A DNA stretch of 64,000 nt from positions 28,019 to 92,018 of the forward strand of contig DATIPO010000206.1 of the NCBI GenBank assembly GCA_035471925.1, given 5' to 3'. The translations under genes were made by a program, and so were the position numbers. The notes under the pieces are model-generated. The model had not been told where the DNA came from, ran no database searches, and was given only the letters and a program-made list of their open reading frames with translations. This DNA comes from JANQFM01 sp035471925. Its GTDB lineage: Bacteria > Acidobacteriota > UBA6911 > RPQK01 > DATIPO01. Positions 18,018-25,999 of the stretch are shown here, piece by piece (within the stretch, counting starts at the first letter, position 1; each line of letters opens with the position of its first letter).

Positions 18018-19535
18018 TTACAAGTCGGCCACGTAGGCGTCGTGCTCTTCCTTTTCGCGTCCGGTCAGTTGGCCGTCGCCGTCGGCGTCAAAGCGCTGAA
18101 GGAGGAAGCGCTGGAAGGCCTCACGCGTCTCAGCCGAGTTGGAGAAGCGCTCGAACTGGCGGTCCCACTCGGCGTCGATGGCGGCTTGCAGTTCCTCGAA
18201 ATCGCCGCTGCGTGAGGGCGTGACCATCAGGCTGACGCTCCCCATCTCGTCGAAACTGTAGGGCCCCCACGTGACCCTGCGGGGCGGGTAGTGGGGGTTG
18301 GAGGGGTTGTCCGCCGAGTTGTCGTAATGAATCTCGGCCTCCACGCGGGTTCCAGCGGGCAGGGGAAGCATGTTGCAGTAGTGGTACTGTTCCTGCCACC
18401 CGAATTCCCAATCGGGGATCCACAGCAGCTTGATGCGCTCTCCCGAGGGCAGGACGGCCCAGGCTTTGAATTCCTTGCCCAGATAGTGGGCGTGACCGTT
18501 GATGGCGAAGGCTTCCACGTCGACGGGCAGAGTGAAGCTGTCGCGGATGACGAAATCGTTCTCTCCTGGCGCGATGTCGAGGCCCGCCATGAGTCCGAAA
18601 TAGGGCGGAACCATGACCTCGGCGAAGCGCCGCTGCGGCGGTTGATCGGCGAAGTACAGTCCCAGCTTGGAGCGCTCGACTTCAGGTTTGCCGCTGGGGT
18701 GGAAGTGAATCTGCAGCACGATGTCGGAGCCGGCTTCGAGTTTCCAGGCCAGTCCCTCAGGCAGGACGTTGGGATTGGCTCCGGGCGCCCATCCGGCCAG
18801 GAAGCGCGCCCGAAAGTCGGCGTCCGCCATGCTTGCGAATCCGACGCCTTCCTCGCGGTCTTCGAAACGGCGGGCCTGGCCCTCCACGTCCAGGAAGTAG
18901 TCGGCATGATGCACGACTGCGCGGGCTCCCGGACGAAACTCCACGGCCCTGATGTAGCGGTCCTGGGTCAGCCCGGTGGGCAGGACGAAATGGCGGTAGA
19001 TGTCGGGTCCGTCCTCGGTCACCGGGTAGCCCTTCTCCATTTCCAAGACCAAGTCGGGCGGACCCAGTTTCCATCCCGGGGTAAAGCGTGGCGGCTCGGG
19101 AGCCTGAGATAGATCTCCCGCCGGTGCCCCAGCCTCGGCCCATCGCCAGAGGATTTCGATTTCCCGCCGACTGAGCCGCCGCTCATGCTTGAACTCGCCC
19201 CAGCCTTGGGCCGCCTGCCAGGGCGGCATGTAGCCCATGTCCGTCACGTCGGCGATCTGAAGAGCTCTCTTGCTGGCCTGATCATAGGTCAGGAAAGGAA
19301 AAGGCGCCGCCTCGCCCGGACGGTGGCAGGAGGTACAGTTCTCATAGAGAATGGAAGCCACTTGGCCGCTGAAAGTGGGTGCGCCCGAGGCTTGCGGCGG
19401 AAGGTCACCGGTGCCTTGCGGTTGGTCTGTTCCCGGATCGTCTTCGAGGACGGAGAGAGGCTGGCAGGCACCCATCAAGATGCCCAGCAGCAACACTCCG
19501 CCCAGCTTGGCTGGTAGGAAGAATCGCGCTTTCAA
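18018..19535 (-). CDS. Lipoprotein with cytochrome c-type haem motif, copper monooxygenase-like fold and EF-hand
   Basis: The 505-aa protein starts at TTG 19535, preceded by a GGGGAA site. This start gives an ideal lipoprotein signal (MKARFF..., lipobox ILMGAC, Cys24); the frame opens at another TTG at 19583, which would give an overlong signal. A haem c motif CTSCH (Cys67-Cys70-His71) follows. The body resembles copper type II ascorbate-dependent monooxygenases, with His-rich metal motifs VVHHADYF, QIHFHPSGK and INGHAHYLG and a late EIHYDNS strand. The C-terminus ends in an EF-hand loop FDADGDGQLTGREKEE. It likely sits on the outer membrane or in the periplasm as a haem- and copper-containing redox protein. 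Substrate is unknown, and the domain fusion is recorded as a finding. Confidence 0.78.
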   Translation of the reverse strand: MKARFFLPAKLGGVLLLGILMGACQPLSVLEDDPGTDQPQGTGDLPPQASGAPTFSGQVASILYENCTSCHRPGEAAPFPFLTYDQASKRALQIADVTDMGYMPPWQAAQGWGEFKHERRLSRREIEILWRWAEAGAPAGDLSQAPEPPRFTPGWKLGPPDLVLEMEKGYPVTEDGPDIYRHFVLPTGLTQDRYIRAVEFRPGARAVVHHADYFLDVEGQARRFEDREEGVGFASMADADFRARFLAGWAPGANPNVLPEGLAWKLEAGSDIVLQIHFHPSGKPEVERSKLGLYFADQPPQRRFAEVMVPPYFGLMAGLDIAPGENDFVIRDSFTLPVDVEAFAINGHAHYLGKEFKAWAVLPSGERIKLLWIPDWEFGWQEQYHYCNMLPLPAGTRVEAEIHYDNSADNPSNPHYPPRRVTWGPYSFDEMGSVSLMVTPSRSGDFEELQAAIDAEWDRQFERFSNSAETREAFQRFLLQRFDADGDGQLTGREKEEHDAYVADL

Positions 19536-19881
19536 GTTGTGGTGTTCCCCGTTGTGCAGCAATGTGCCCGTGTCGACTCCCAATGCATGCTAGCAAAGCA
19601 ATAGGGCTCCTATCAACCGAAAAAGCAACACATTATGTGAATTTGGCATGACTGATATTCCTGCCTTTTGGTCAGAGGACATCAATCCGTCACTCCAGGC
19701 ACACTTTCCCGTAGCCACCCTTCGGCCATTCTTCAAGGATTATTCAAACGGATGAGGACGGGGCCGGCGGAACGCTGAGCCGTCTGCAAGGGCAATACAG
19801 TCTTCGCAAGAGGGAGGCGCGGGCATGGCGCGGCGGGCCCGCGCCCGCCGCTAGTCTTCTCGGGTCATCGGATCCCAAACG
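19536..19881. other. Spacer between lipoprotein gene and DUF1579 gene
   Basis: About 345 bases without a supported gene. It should hold the promoter of the lipoprotein gene, but I see no convincing -35/-10 pair. The only clear structure is a GC-rich hairpin at 19830-19851, listed separately. Confidence 0.4.
19830..19851 (-). terminator. GC-rich hairpin 3' of the DUF1579 gene
   Basis: A perfect 8-bp stem GCGGCGGG / CCCGCCGC with a 6-base loop lies 30 bases beyond the DUF1579 stop codon. There is no clean T-run after it on the minus strand, so it may pause or terminate transcription only weakly. Confidence 0.4.
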
Positions 19882-20457
19882 TCATTGTTTCTTGAAGTGG
19901 GCCTTCATGGACTCGAACCAAGTGCTGCCGCCGTCCATGGACATTTCCATCACCCAGTTGAACTCGGTATCGCTGACCTTGGTTGTGGTGTCGCGGGTGT
20001 GGAAGGTCATGCCCATGTATTCATCTTCACCTTTAAAGACTAGCTTGTCGCCCTCGAAGCCGCCGGTGGACATGGTTTGCCGGCCTTCCAGATTGTCGAC
20101 CCAGGTGCTTTGCCATTGACTGGTTTGGCGATTGTAGGTGTAGGTGGCGCGTCCCTCGAAGTCCATTTCCTGCATCTGCCCGCTGGGATCAGGAAGCTTC
20201 ATCACGCCAGACCAGTGATGCACTTGAGCGCAGCCGTCCAGCATGTTCTCGACCTTCATGGTGACGGAGTTGGAAACCCACTCCTGAGACGGATCTTGAC
20301 GCATCTGAAAATCGGCCGTCCAAGTGCCGACCATGTAGTCGATTTTCTTCATCTCTTTGGGTGCTCCAAACTCCGGCATTTCCTGCCAGGACCAGCCCCA
20401 AACCGGCAAGAGACAGCAACAAAGCACTATCACGAGAAGCCATTGCGATTTCTTCAT
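19882..20457 (-). CDS. Secreted DUF1579-like protein
   Basis: The 191-aa protein starts at ATG 20457, preceded by TTAGGAGAACG. A signal peptide runs to about residue 24 (MKKSQWLLVIVL, Cys-rich core, VWGWS). The mature part carries the DUF1579 pattern: MVGTWTADFQM near the start, a central DGCAQVHHWSG, and a closing MEMSMDGGSTWFESM. Members are lipocalin-like beta-barrels of unknown function, common in Acidobacteriota and Planctomycetota. It stands alone between two long spacers. Confidence 0.75.
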   Translation of the reverse strand: MKKSQWLLVIVLCCCLLPVWGWSWQEMPEFGAPKEMKKIDYMVGTWTADFQMRQDPSQEWVSNSVTMKVENMLDGCAQVHHWSGVMKLPDPSGQMQEMDFEGRATYTYNRQTSQWQSTWVDNLEGRQTMSTGGFEGDKLVFKGEDEYMGMTFHTRDTTTKVSDTEFNWVMEMSMDGGSTWFESMKAHFKKQ

Positions 20458-20619
20458 GACTCGTTCTCCTAAGGGTTTTTCAAAGTGGATCGGCCGCAAG
20501 AGCGGCCATGATTCCTTCACGATACTCCCCCAGAGGACAGAAAACAAGATTCCAGCGGGTGTGCTTTCGGTGAAATTCCTGCACTAAGGGAGAGGAAGGG
20601 CAGATCGCCGGGGATATCT

Positions 20620-21141
20620 TTAGAAGAAGTAAGCCAGCAATAGGGAGGCTGCCAGCATGAGGGCCGAATAGACGTTGGCCCAGATCCTGGAAGTCCGGGT
20701 CGGATCCTGTCCGCTCAAGAGCGAGGCATCAAAACTGCCGTGGGGAATCCCCATTTCGCTCAATTTGGACATCAGCTTGGTTTGGTCGGTATCGGAGAGG
20801 CTGTCGAGTTCGATCCAGTAAATGCCTTTCTTCTTCCTTTGCAGGGCGATGCGGCGGTCGACTTTCTGCCAGCCGGCTAGATCTTTCACCTTGATGCTTT
20901 TCCACTCATCGCCTTCGTCAATCTGGATTACGGAGGGAAAGACCGTCAGATAGTGGTGTGTCCAGCGTTGCCAGAGGATGGCTAACCCGATGGCGGTGGG
21001 GAACACGTAGGCAACCCAGCCCGCGTTGTAGAAGTAGATCATCGCCCAAGTGGTTACGACAATGTAAGCCAGCAGGCGCAAAGAATAGGCTGCGCTGGTC
21101 CGGTAACGGAAGATCGTCCGATACTTATCAAGATCGACCAT
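20620..21141 (-). CDS. Small membrane protein of unknown function
   Basis: This 173-aa protein has two adjacent N-terminal membrane helices (about residues 20-60, LLAYIVVTTWAMIYFY and VAYVFPTAIGLAIL). A ~75-residue soluble stretch follows (VIQIDEGDEWKSIKVKDL..., a PH-like pattern), then one C-terminal helix (VYSALMLAASLLLAYFF). The ATG at 21141 is taken as the start; a TTG two codons earlier is possible. I do not recognise the family. It sits between the DUF1579 and DUF4010 genes on the same strand. Confidence 0.6.
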   Translation of the reverse strand: MVDLDKYRTIFRYRTSAAYSLRLLAYIVVTTWAMIYFYNAGWVAYVFPTAIGLAILWQRWTHHYLTVFPSVIQIDEGDEWKSIKVKDLAGWQKVDRRIALQRKKKGIYWIELDSLSDTDQTKLMSKLSEMGIPHGSFDASLLSGQDPTRTSRIWANVYSALMLAASLLLAYFF

Positions 21142-21197
21142 TGTCAAAGATTTTAGCAGAGGATCAGTAAGCCCGCTTGAGGATCATGGAAACTGCT

Positions 21198-22442
21198 CTA
21201 AGAGGGCCAGAGGACGATTAGAAGAGCGCCCCCGACCAGGGCGAGGCCGAAGAGCAGCGCGATGCGGCGGCGCAGGCGGGCTTTGGAGAGCGCCGCCACA
21301 GCTCCGAACTTGAAGAGCAGGTTGGCCATCGAGGCCACCAAGATGACGCGCCATCCTGTGGAGGCCTCGACTCGTCCGGCTTTGACCATCTGGGCCGTGG
21401 AAAGGGTGATGGCGTCCATGTCAGTCAGTCCTGAGATGCCAGCTACGACATAGAGTGCACCTTCGCCGAAGTAGGTCTTGGAGGCGGCGACGGCCAGAAG
21501 GATCAGGGCGTAAAGGAATCCGAAGATGATGGCGGTGCCGATCTGGGCGGGATCGCCTTCCTGCTCGGCGCTCTGGCCGGCTTGTCTGCGAAGGCGGAAA
21601 AGCAGCGGCGAGGTGATGAGCGCCATGATGGCGATCATGGCGGCCAGCGGTCCGGCCACATGGGGGAAGACGTCGGGGGCCACCAGCGCCACCTCGAAGA
21701 GGACGCGTCCGAAAACCACCGTGGACGCGATCATGATGACGGCGGCCGCCACCTTGGCGCTGCTGTCGGAGTCACGGCTGCGGCGGGCGTAGGAGACGGT
21801 AGTGGCGGTCGAGGAGATGAGTCCGCCCAGAGCGCCGGTCAGCAGGGTCCCGGTGCGGGCGCCAAGCAAGCGGTAGGCCATGTAGGCGGCCACCGAGATG
21901 CCCACGATGAGCACCACCATCAGCCAGATTTCGAAGGGATTCAGGACCTGGAAGGGTCCATAGTGGCGGTTGGGCAGGACGGGCAGAATCACCAAGGCCA
22001 GCAGGGTGACGTTCATGACGGCGCGGAATTCGCGGTCGCCGATGCGCTCCACGGCCTTGTGCAGGGGACCCTTCCAGTAGAGCAGGACGGTGACCAGCCC
22101 GCCCACGGCCAGCGCCAGGGGCGTGAAGCCGATTTGCAGGGCCGCTCCCACGCCGAACATGACCAGTGCCGCCAGTTCGGTGGTGATTCCGGGGGTAGAC
22201 TCGTCCTTCGCCACCCGGGCGGCGTTGCCGACGCCGATCATGGCCGCCAGGGCCAGCCAGGCTGAAGCCAACACCCATCCCCCGAAACTCTGGGAGAGAT
22301 GGGCGGCCAGCGTCCCCAGCACAGTGATGAGGGCGAAGGTCCGCACCCCGGCCACTTCGTTCTTGGACCGCTCGCGCTGCATGCCCACCAGGAGGCCTAA
22401 TGCCAGGGCTACGGCATAGGGAATGAACTCGGTGATCTGCAT
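21198..22442 (-). CDS. MgtC/SapB and DUF4010 membrane protein
   Basis: The 414-aa polytopic membrane protein has about eleven hydrophobic segments. The N-terminal part matches the MgtC/SapB pattern (ALALGLLVGMQRERSKNEVAGVRTFALI, with the typical GxxxGxxRE-like motif and VRTF). The C-terminal part matches DUF4010 (GALGGLISSTATTVSYARRS, GISGLTDMDAITLSTAQMV). Family members are inner-membrane proteins of unclear transport function, some linked to Mg stress. The ATG at 22442 follows a GGAGGCGCAAGG segment; the frame upstream of it is not protein-like. The gene faces the same way as its neighbours but has a 257-base spacer upstream, so it probably has its own promoter. Confidence 0.85.
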   Translation of the reverse strand: MQITEFIPYAVALALGLLVGMQRERSKNEVAGVRTFALITVLGTLAAHLSQSFGGWVLASAWLALAAMIGVGNAARVAKDESTPGITTELAALVMFGVGAALQIGFTPLALAVGGLVTVLLYWKGPLHKAVERIGDREFRAVMNVTLLALVILPVLPNRHYGPFQVLNPFEIWLMVVLIVGISVAAYMAYRLLGARTGTLLTGALGGLISSTATTVSYARRSRDSDSSAKVAAAVIMIASTVVFGRVLFEVALVAPDVFPHVAGPLAAMIAIMALITSPLLFRLRRQAGQSAEQEGDPAQIGTAIIFGFLYALILLAVAASKTYFGEGALYVVAGISGLTDMDAITLSTAQMVKAGRVEASTGWRVILVASMANLLFKFGAVAALSKARLRRRIALLFGLALVGGALLIVLWPS

Positions 22443-22699
22443 GGACCTTGCGCCTCCACCCTTTAGGATGGGTCTTCCCCGACAGCAACGCAAGCCGGGA
22501 ATTCCTTTTTTGCCGAAGGCAGGCCGCGACTGTATTTGCCGGCGAGTCTGGGCGAGCTGAAAGCCAGCCATTCGCCAACCAGGGTAGAGCGAGGCGCGTT
22601 GCTCTTCCTCGACGCAGCTTCGACAGTGCCTTCGTCGGCGCGCCTTGATCCCGACCGCAATCACTCCCCATAAGCCACAATCTCAAGGCTGACAAGCCA

Positions 22700-25474
22700 C
22701 TAGGTGGCTCTGAGCGAGACAGCCGGGTCGACGCGCGCTGCACGGCGGGCGGGCAGGAACGTAGCAGCCGCGGCCACGGCCAGCATCAGCAGGGCTACAG
22801 AGCCGAAGACCGTCAGGTCAAAGGGCTGCACCGAATAGAGCTGGCTGGCCAGCCAGCGGGAGAGCCAGAATGAGGCGGCCAGTCCCAGCAGGATGCCCAG
22901 CCCTGAAGGGCCTATCCCCGACCGCAGGACGAGCCCATAGATGTGCCGTCGGCGGGCCCCCAGCGCCGAGCGGACGGCGATTTCATAGACCTTGCGTCCG
23001 ATGGTGAAGGAGAGCACGCTGTAGACGCCCGCCAGCGCGATGATCAACGCCACCGCAGCCGAGAGTCCCATCATCAGCGTCTTGAAGCGCTGGTCGGCGA
23101 TGGAGAGCTGAACGACTTCCGACATGACGCTGACTTGCGCTAGGGGCTGGCGCGGGTCGATGGCCAGGACACGCTGGCGCAGGACGTTGCTTAGCCCCTC
23201 CGGATCGACGTCGGCTGACAGCACCAAGTGCATGTCGACGCCGCCCTGCATGGAGAGCGGCATGTAAAACTCAGGCCGGGGGTCCAACTGCAAGCCCACG
23301 TTGCGGACGTCGGCCACCATGCCCACGATGGGCAGCCAATCTTCGGGCGGCGTGCTGCGGTTGGCGGCGATGTGGCCTCCCACCGGATTCTGGCCCTGGA
23401 GGAAATGGCGGGCGAAGGCTTGGTTGACCAGCACGGCCCGTGTCGACTCCTCCGGCTCCAACAGGCGTCCCGCCAGCAGCTCCACTCCCACGGCCTGAAA
23501 GTACTGGCCTCCCACCACCCGCAGTTCGGTGGGCAGGTTGCCTTCGGTCCACTGGCCCTCCGGATCGATGAGGTGGACGCGGCTGCTGACGCCCCACTGC
23601 CGGACGGGAAGCAGGCTGATCAGGCCGGCTTGGCGCACTCCGGGAATGGATTCGGCTTCCTCCAGCAGACGGCGGTAGAATTCGAGCCGTTCCGGCTCTT
23701 CGTCGTAGTCGGGTCCGTTGAGCGGCAGGGCTGCGGTGAGGACGGATTGGGTTTCCAGCCCAGGGTCGACTTGGGTCAGCCTCAGATAGCTCTTGGCCAG
23801 CAGTCCGCCGGCTGTCAGCACCACCACGGCCAGCGCCACTTCCAGGACCACGAGTCCGGGACGCAGCCAGTCCCGCGCCAGTCCCTCGCCCTGACCGCCG
23901 CGCCGCTGGCTGAGAGCTGACCCGGGTTGAGCGCGGCTGGCCCGCAGGGCGGGCAGCAGGCTGGCCGCCAGAGCCGTGGCCAGAGAGACGAAGAGTGAAA
24001 AGCCCAGCACGGGAAGGCTCAACCGCCCCGCCTGCTCTGCCGTCATCCCGCTGCCCGGAAGGCGCGTCAGGTATGGGGTTAGCCAAAGGCAGAGCAGGAC
24101 GCCCAGCGTCCCTCCAGCCAGAGCCAGGATCATTCCTTCCAGGGTCATAAGCCGGAAGAGCTGTCCCCGGCTGGCCCCCAGTGCCGCCCGGATCGCCAGC
24201 TCCGAACGCCGGCGGATGCCCCGGGCCAGCAGCAGGTTGGCCACGTTGGCGCAGCCGATGAGAAGGATCAGGCCCACGGCGGCCCACAGCGTCCGCAGCC
24301 CGTCGCGGCTATGGGCCACCAGCGCTGCATGGAGCGGCCGGATGAGCACTCCCCGCTCCCCGAAGGGATGAGGCTCTTCCTCCTCGATGCGTTTCGCGAT
24401 GGCCAGTATCTGCTGGTCGGCCTGCTCGAGGGTGACGCCGGGTTCGAGGCGGGCGATGGCGTTGAGCCAGTGACTGTTGCGGCGGGCGTCCTCAGGCATG
24501 CTCAGCGGTTTGTAGATCTCGGTCCGGGAGCGCGGCGGCCAGCGGAACTCGGGTGCCGTCACGCCCACGATTTCGTAAGGCTCCCCGTCGAGGCGCAGTG
24601 TTTCCCCCAGAACGCTCTCACGTCCGCCGTAGAGGCGTTGCCAGAGTCCGTGGCTGAGCAGCACAACCTTGTCCCTGCCGGGCTGGCCTTCATCGGGCCG
24701 GAAGAAGCGTCCCAGCAGAGGCTCGATTCGCAGCACTCCGGCTATCTCAGGTTCCATGCGGATGCCCTGCAAGACCTCCGGCCGCCCCTCCAGGCTGAGG
24801 TTGTACTTTTCCGGAAAGGTGTAGCCCGCCAACCCTTCGAAGACGTCGCTTTGCTCTCTCCAGTCAATCAGGTTAGGAGCCGAGAGGGCCCATCCTGAGT
24901 GGGGACCGGCCTTCTCCCACAGCCGCACGAGGCGCTCAGCCTCGGGTAGATCGAGAGGCTTGAGCAGCAGCGGATGGACGATGCTGAACACGGCGGTATT
25001 GGCTCCGATGGCCAAGGTCAGGGAGAGCAGAGCGAAGGTGGCCAGGACGGGTTCGCGCAGCAGTCCCCGGAGCGCCAGGGAGAGGTCTTTGATGAAGGTC
25101 ATGGTCCATTCCTTGAGTGTCGACAGCTTCGGGTCTGATTGGGATGTGCGCCATTTGGCGCGCCGGCGCAACAGCATGCTGAGCCGAAACAGGGAGGGAG
25201 ACAGGGCTTCTTTCCAGTAGCGGAAACGGGCCCGACGCAGGCCGTGCTTGGCCACCCTGCGTCGGAAGGCCGCGTTTAGGTCAGCCAGAAAACCGGCACC
25301 TTCTTCAGGCATCACAAAGCGGACCAGCAGGCGTGCCAGGCGCGGCGGATCGGCGTTCTTCTCGTGGGCCGTCGAATCGCTGCCCCTATCGTCCCCGCTC
25401 GTCTCAGACAACGGCGAAATGTCTTGCAGGCCCCGCTCCGCTTCCTTGGCCGGGTGCCGAGGTGTATCGCTCAT
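22700..25474 (-). CDS. ADOP-type giant ABC permease (MacB/FtsX-like)
   Basis: The 924-aa protein matches the acidobacterial duplicated orphan permease layout. An N-terminal cytoplasmic helical prefix (about 1-110, RFVMPEEGAGFLADLNAAFRRR) is followed by a first MacB periplasmic core plus FtsX four-helix unit (about 125-560). A second, duplicated unit runs to the end, with a similar closing helix set. Motifs include LRGLLREPVLATFALLSLTLAIGANTAVF and ARGIRRRSELAIRAALGASR (first FtsX) and VRSALGARRRHIYGLVLR (second). No ATPase gene is adjacent, hence the name orphan. The start overlaps the PadR regulator stop by ATGA, so the two form a transcription and translation unit. The transported substrate is unknown; relatives are linked to drug or lipid stress. 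Confidence 0.92.
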   Translation of the reverse strand: MSDTPRHPAKEAERGLQDISPLSETSGDDRGSDSTAHEKNADPPRLARLLVRFVMPEEGAGFLADLNAAFRRRVAKHGLRRARFRYWKEALSPSLFRLSMLLRRRAKWRTSQSDPKLSTLKEWTMTFIKDLSLALRGLLREPVLATFALLSLTLAIGANTAVFSIVHPLLLKPLDLPEAERLVRLWEKAGPHSGWALSAPNLIDWREQSDVFEGLAGYTFPEKYNLSLEGRPEVLQGIRMEPEIAGVLRIEPLLGRFFRPDEGQPGRDKVVLLSHGLWQRLYGGRESVLGETLRLDGEPYEIVGVTAPEFRWPPRSRTEIYKPLSMPEDARRNSHWLNAIARLEPGVTLEQADQQILAIAKRIEEEEPHPFGERGVLIRPLHAALVAHSRDGLRTLWAAVGLILLIGCANVANLLLARGIRRRSELAIRAALGASRGQLFRLMTLEGMILALAGGTLGVLLCLWLTPYLTRLPGSGMTAEQAGRLSLPVLGFSLFVSLATALAASLLPALRASRAQPGSALSQRRGGQGEGLARDWLRPGLVVLEVALAVVVLTAGGLLAKSYLRLTQVDPGLETQSVLTAALPLNGPDYDEEPERLEFYRRLLEEAESIPGVRQAGLISLLPVRQWGVSSRVHLIDPEGQWTEGNLPTELRVVGGQYFQAVGVELLAGRLLEPEESTRAVLVNQAFARHFLQGQNPVGGHIAANRSTPPEDWLPIVGMVADVRNVGLQLDPRPEFYMPLSMQGGVDMHLVLSADVDPEGLSNVLRQRVLAIDPRQPLAQVSVMSEVVQLSIADQRFKTLMMGLSAAVALIIALAGVYSVLSFTIGRKVYEIAVRSALGARRRHIYGLVLRSGIGPSGLGILLGLAASFWLSRWLASQLYSVQPFDLTVFGSVALLMLAVAAAATFLPARRAARVDPAVSLRAT

Positions 25475-25794
25475 GGGGTCTCCTCAAGCCCTTCCCAGAG
25501 CGCATTGAGGGCTTGTTTCTCCCGGCGCAGGGCGGTTTTGCCCTGGGGGAGCAGGCGGAAGATCCTCCGGGCCTTGCCGCCACGCACGGGTTGCGGCGAA
25601 CCCATGTGCGAGGAGACGTGACCTTTGTCTTCCAGCCGCAGCAGTGTGTAGTGGATGGCGCTGAGCGAGAGCTGGAGCCCGATGCAGTCTTCGAGTTCGG
25701 CCTGCACCTCGGCCCCCGCCGCATCTTCGCCCAGGCGCCAGAGGGCGAGAAGAAGCCTTTGCTCCGTCTCTCCAAGCGTGACTCTCTTCACCAT
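25471..25794 (-). CDS. PadR-family transcriptional regulator
   Basis: The 107-aa winged-helix repressor has the PadR order: N-terminal helix (LGETEQRLLLALWRL), recognition region (QLSLSAIHYTLLRLEDKGHV), wing (GSPQPVRGGKARRIFRLLPQG) and a C-terminal dimerisation helix (LRREKQALNALWEGL). The ATG at 25794 follows a GGGAG site; the longer frame from 25857 runs through the promoter. Its stop overlaps the ADOP permease start. PadR proteins usually repress their own operon, often by binding an inverted repeat over the promoter. One such repeat lies over the predicted -10 box at 25824-25843. Confidence 0.9.
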   Translation of the reverse strand: MVKRVTLGETEQRLLLALWRLGEDAAGAEVQAELEDCIGLQLSLSAIHYTLLRLEDKGHVSSHMGSPQPVRGGKARRIFRLLPQGKTALRREKQALNALWEGLEETP

Positions 25795-25823
25795 GATCTG
25801 ATCTCCCGCCCTTATTTCTAAAT

Positions 25824-25857
25824 TCCAGATTATATAAGCTGGACGGGCGTCCGGCAA
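25824..25857 (-). promoter_or_regulatory. Predicted sigma-70 promoter and PadR operator for the padR-ADOP operon
   Basis: On the minus strand TTGCCG (25852-25857), 17 bases, TATAAT (25829-25834). The inverted repeat TCCAG-N10-CTGGA (25824-25843) covers the -10 box, where a PadR dimer could block polymerase. The start codon is 30 bases downstream. Confidence 0.55.
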
Positions 25858-25999
25858 GGTCTTTTTTGCTGCACCCTGGATTTGCGAATTGCTCCCTTAC
25901 AGCAAGCCTGGACTTGACATCCACCGCCAGCGCGTACCTGCCCTCCGCAGCCTCGCCGAAGGGGGCGTATGGCTGGGGAGCGACCGTGTTGCGTTCTGA

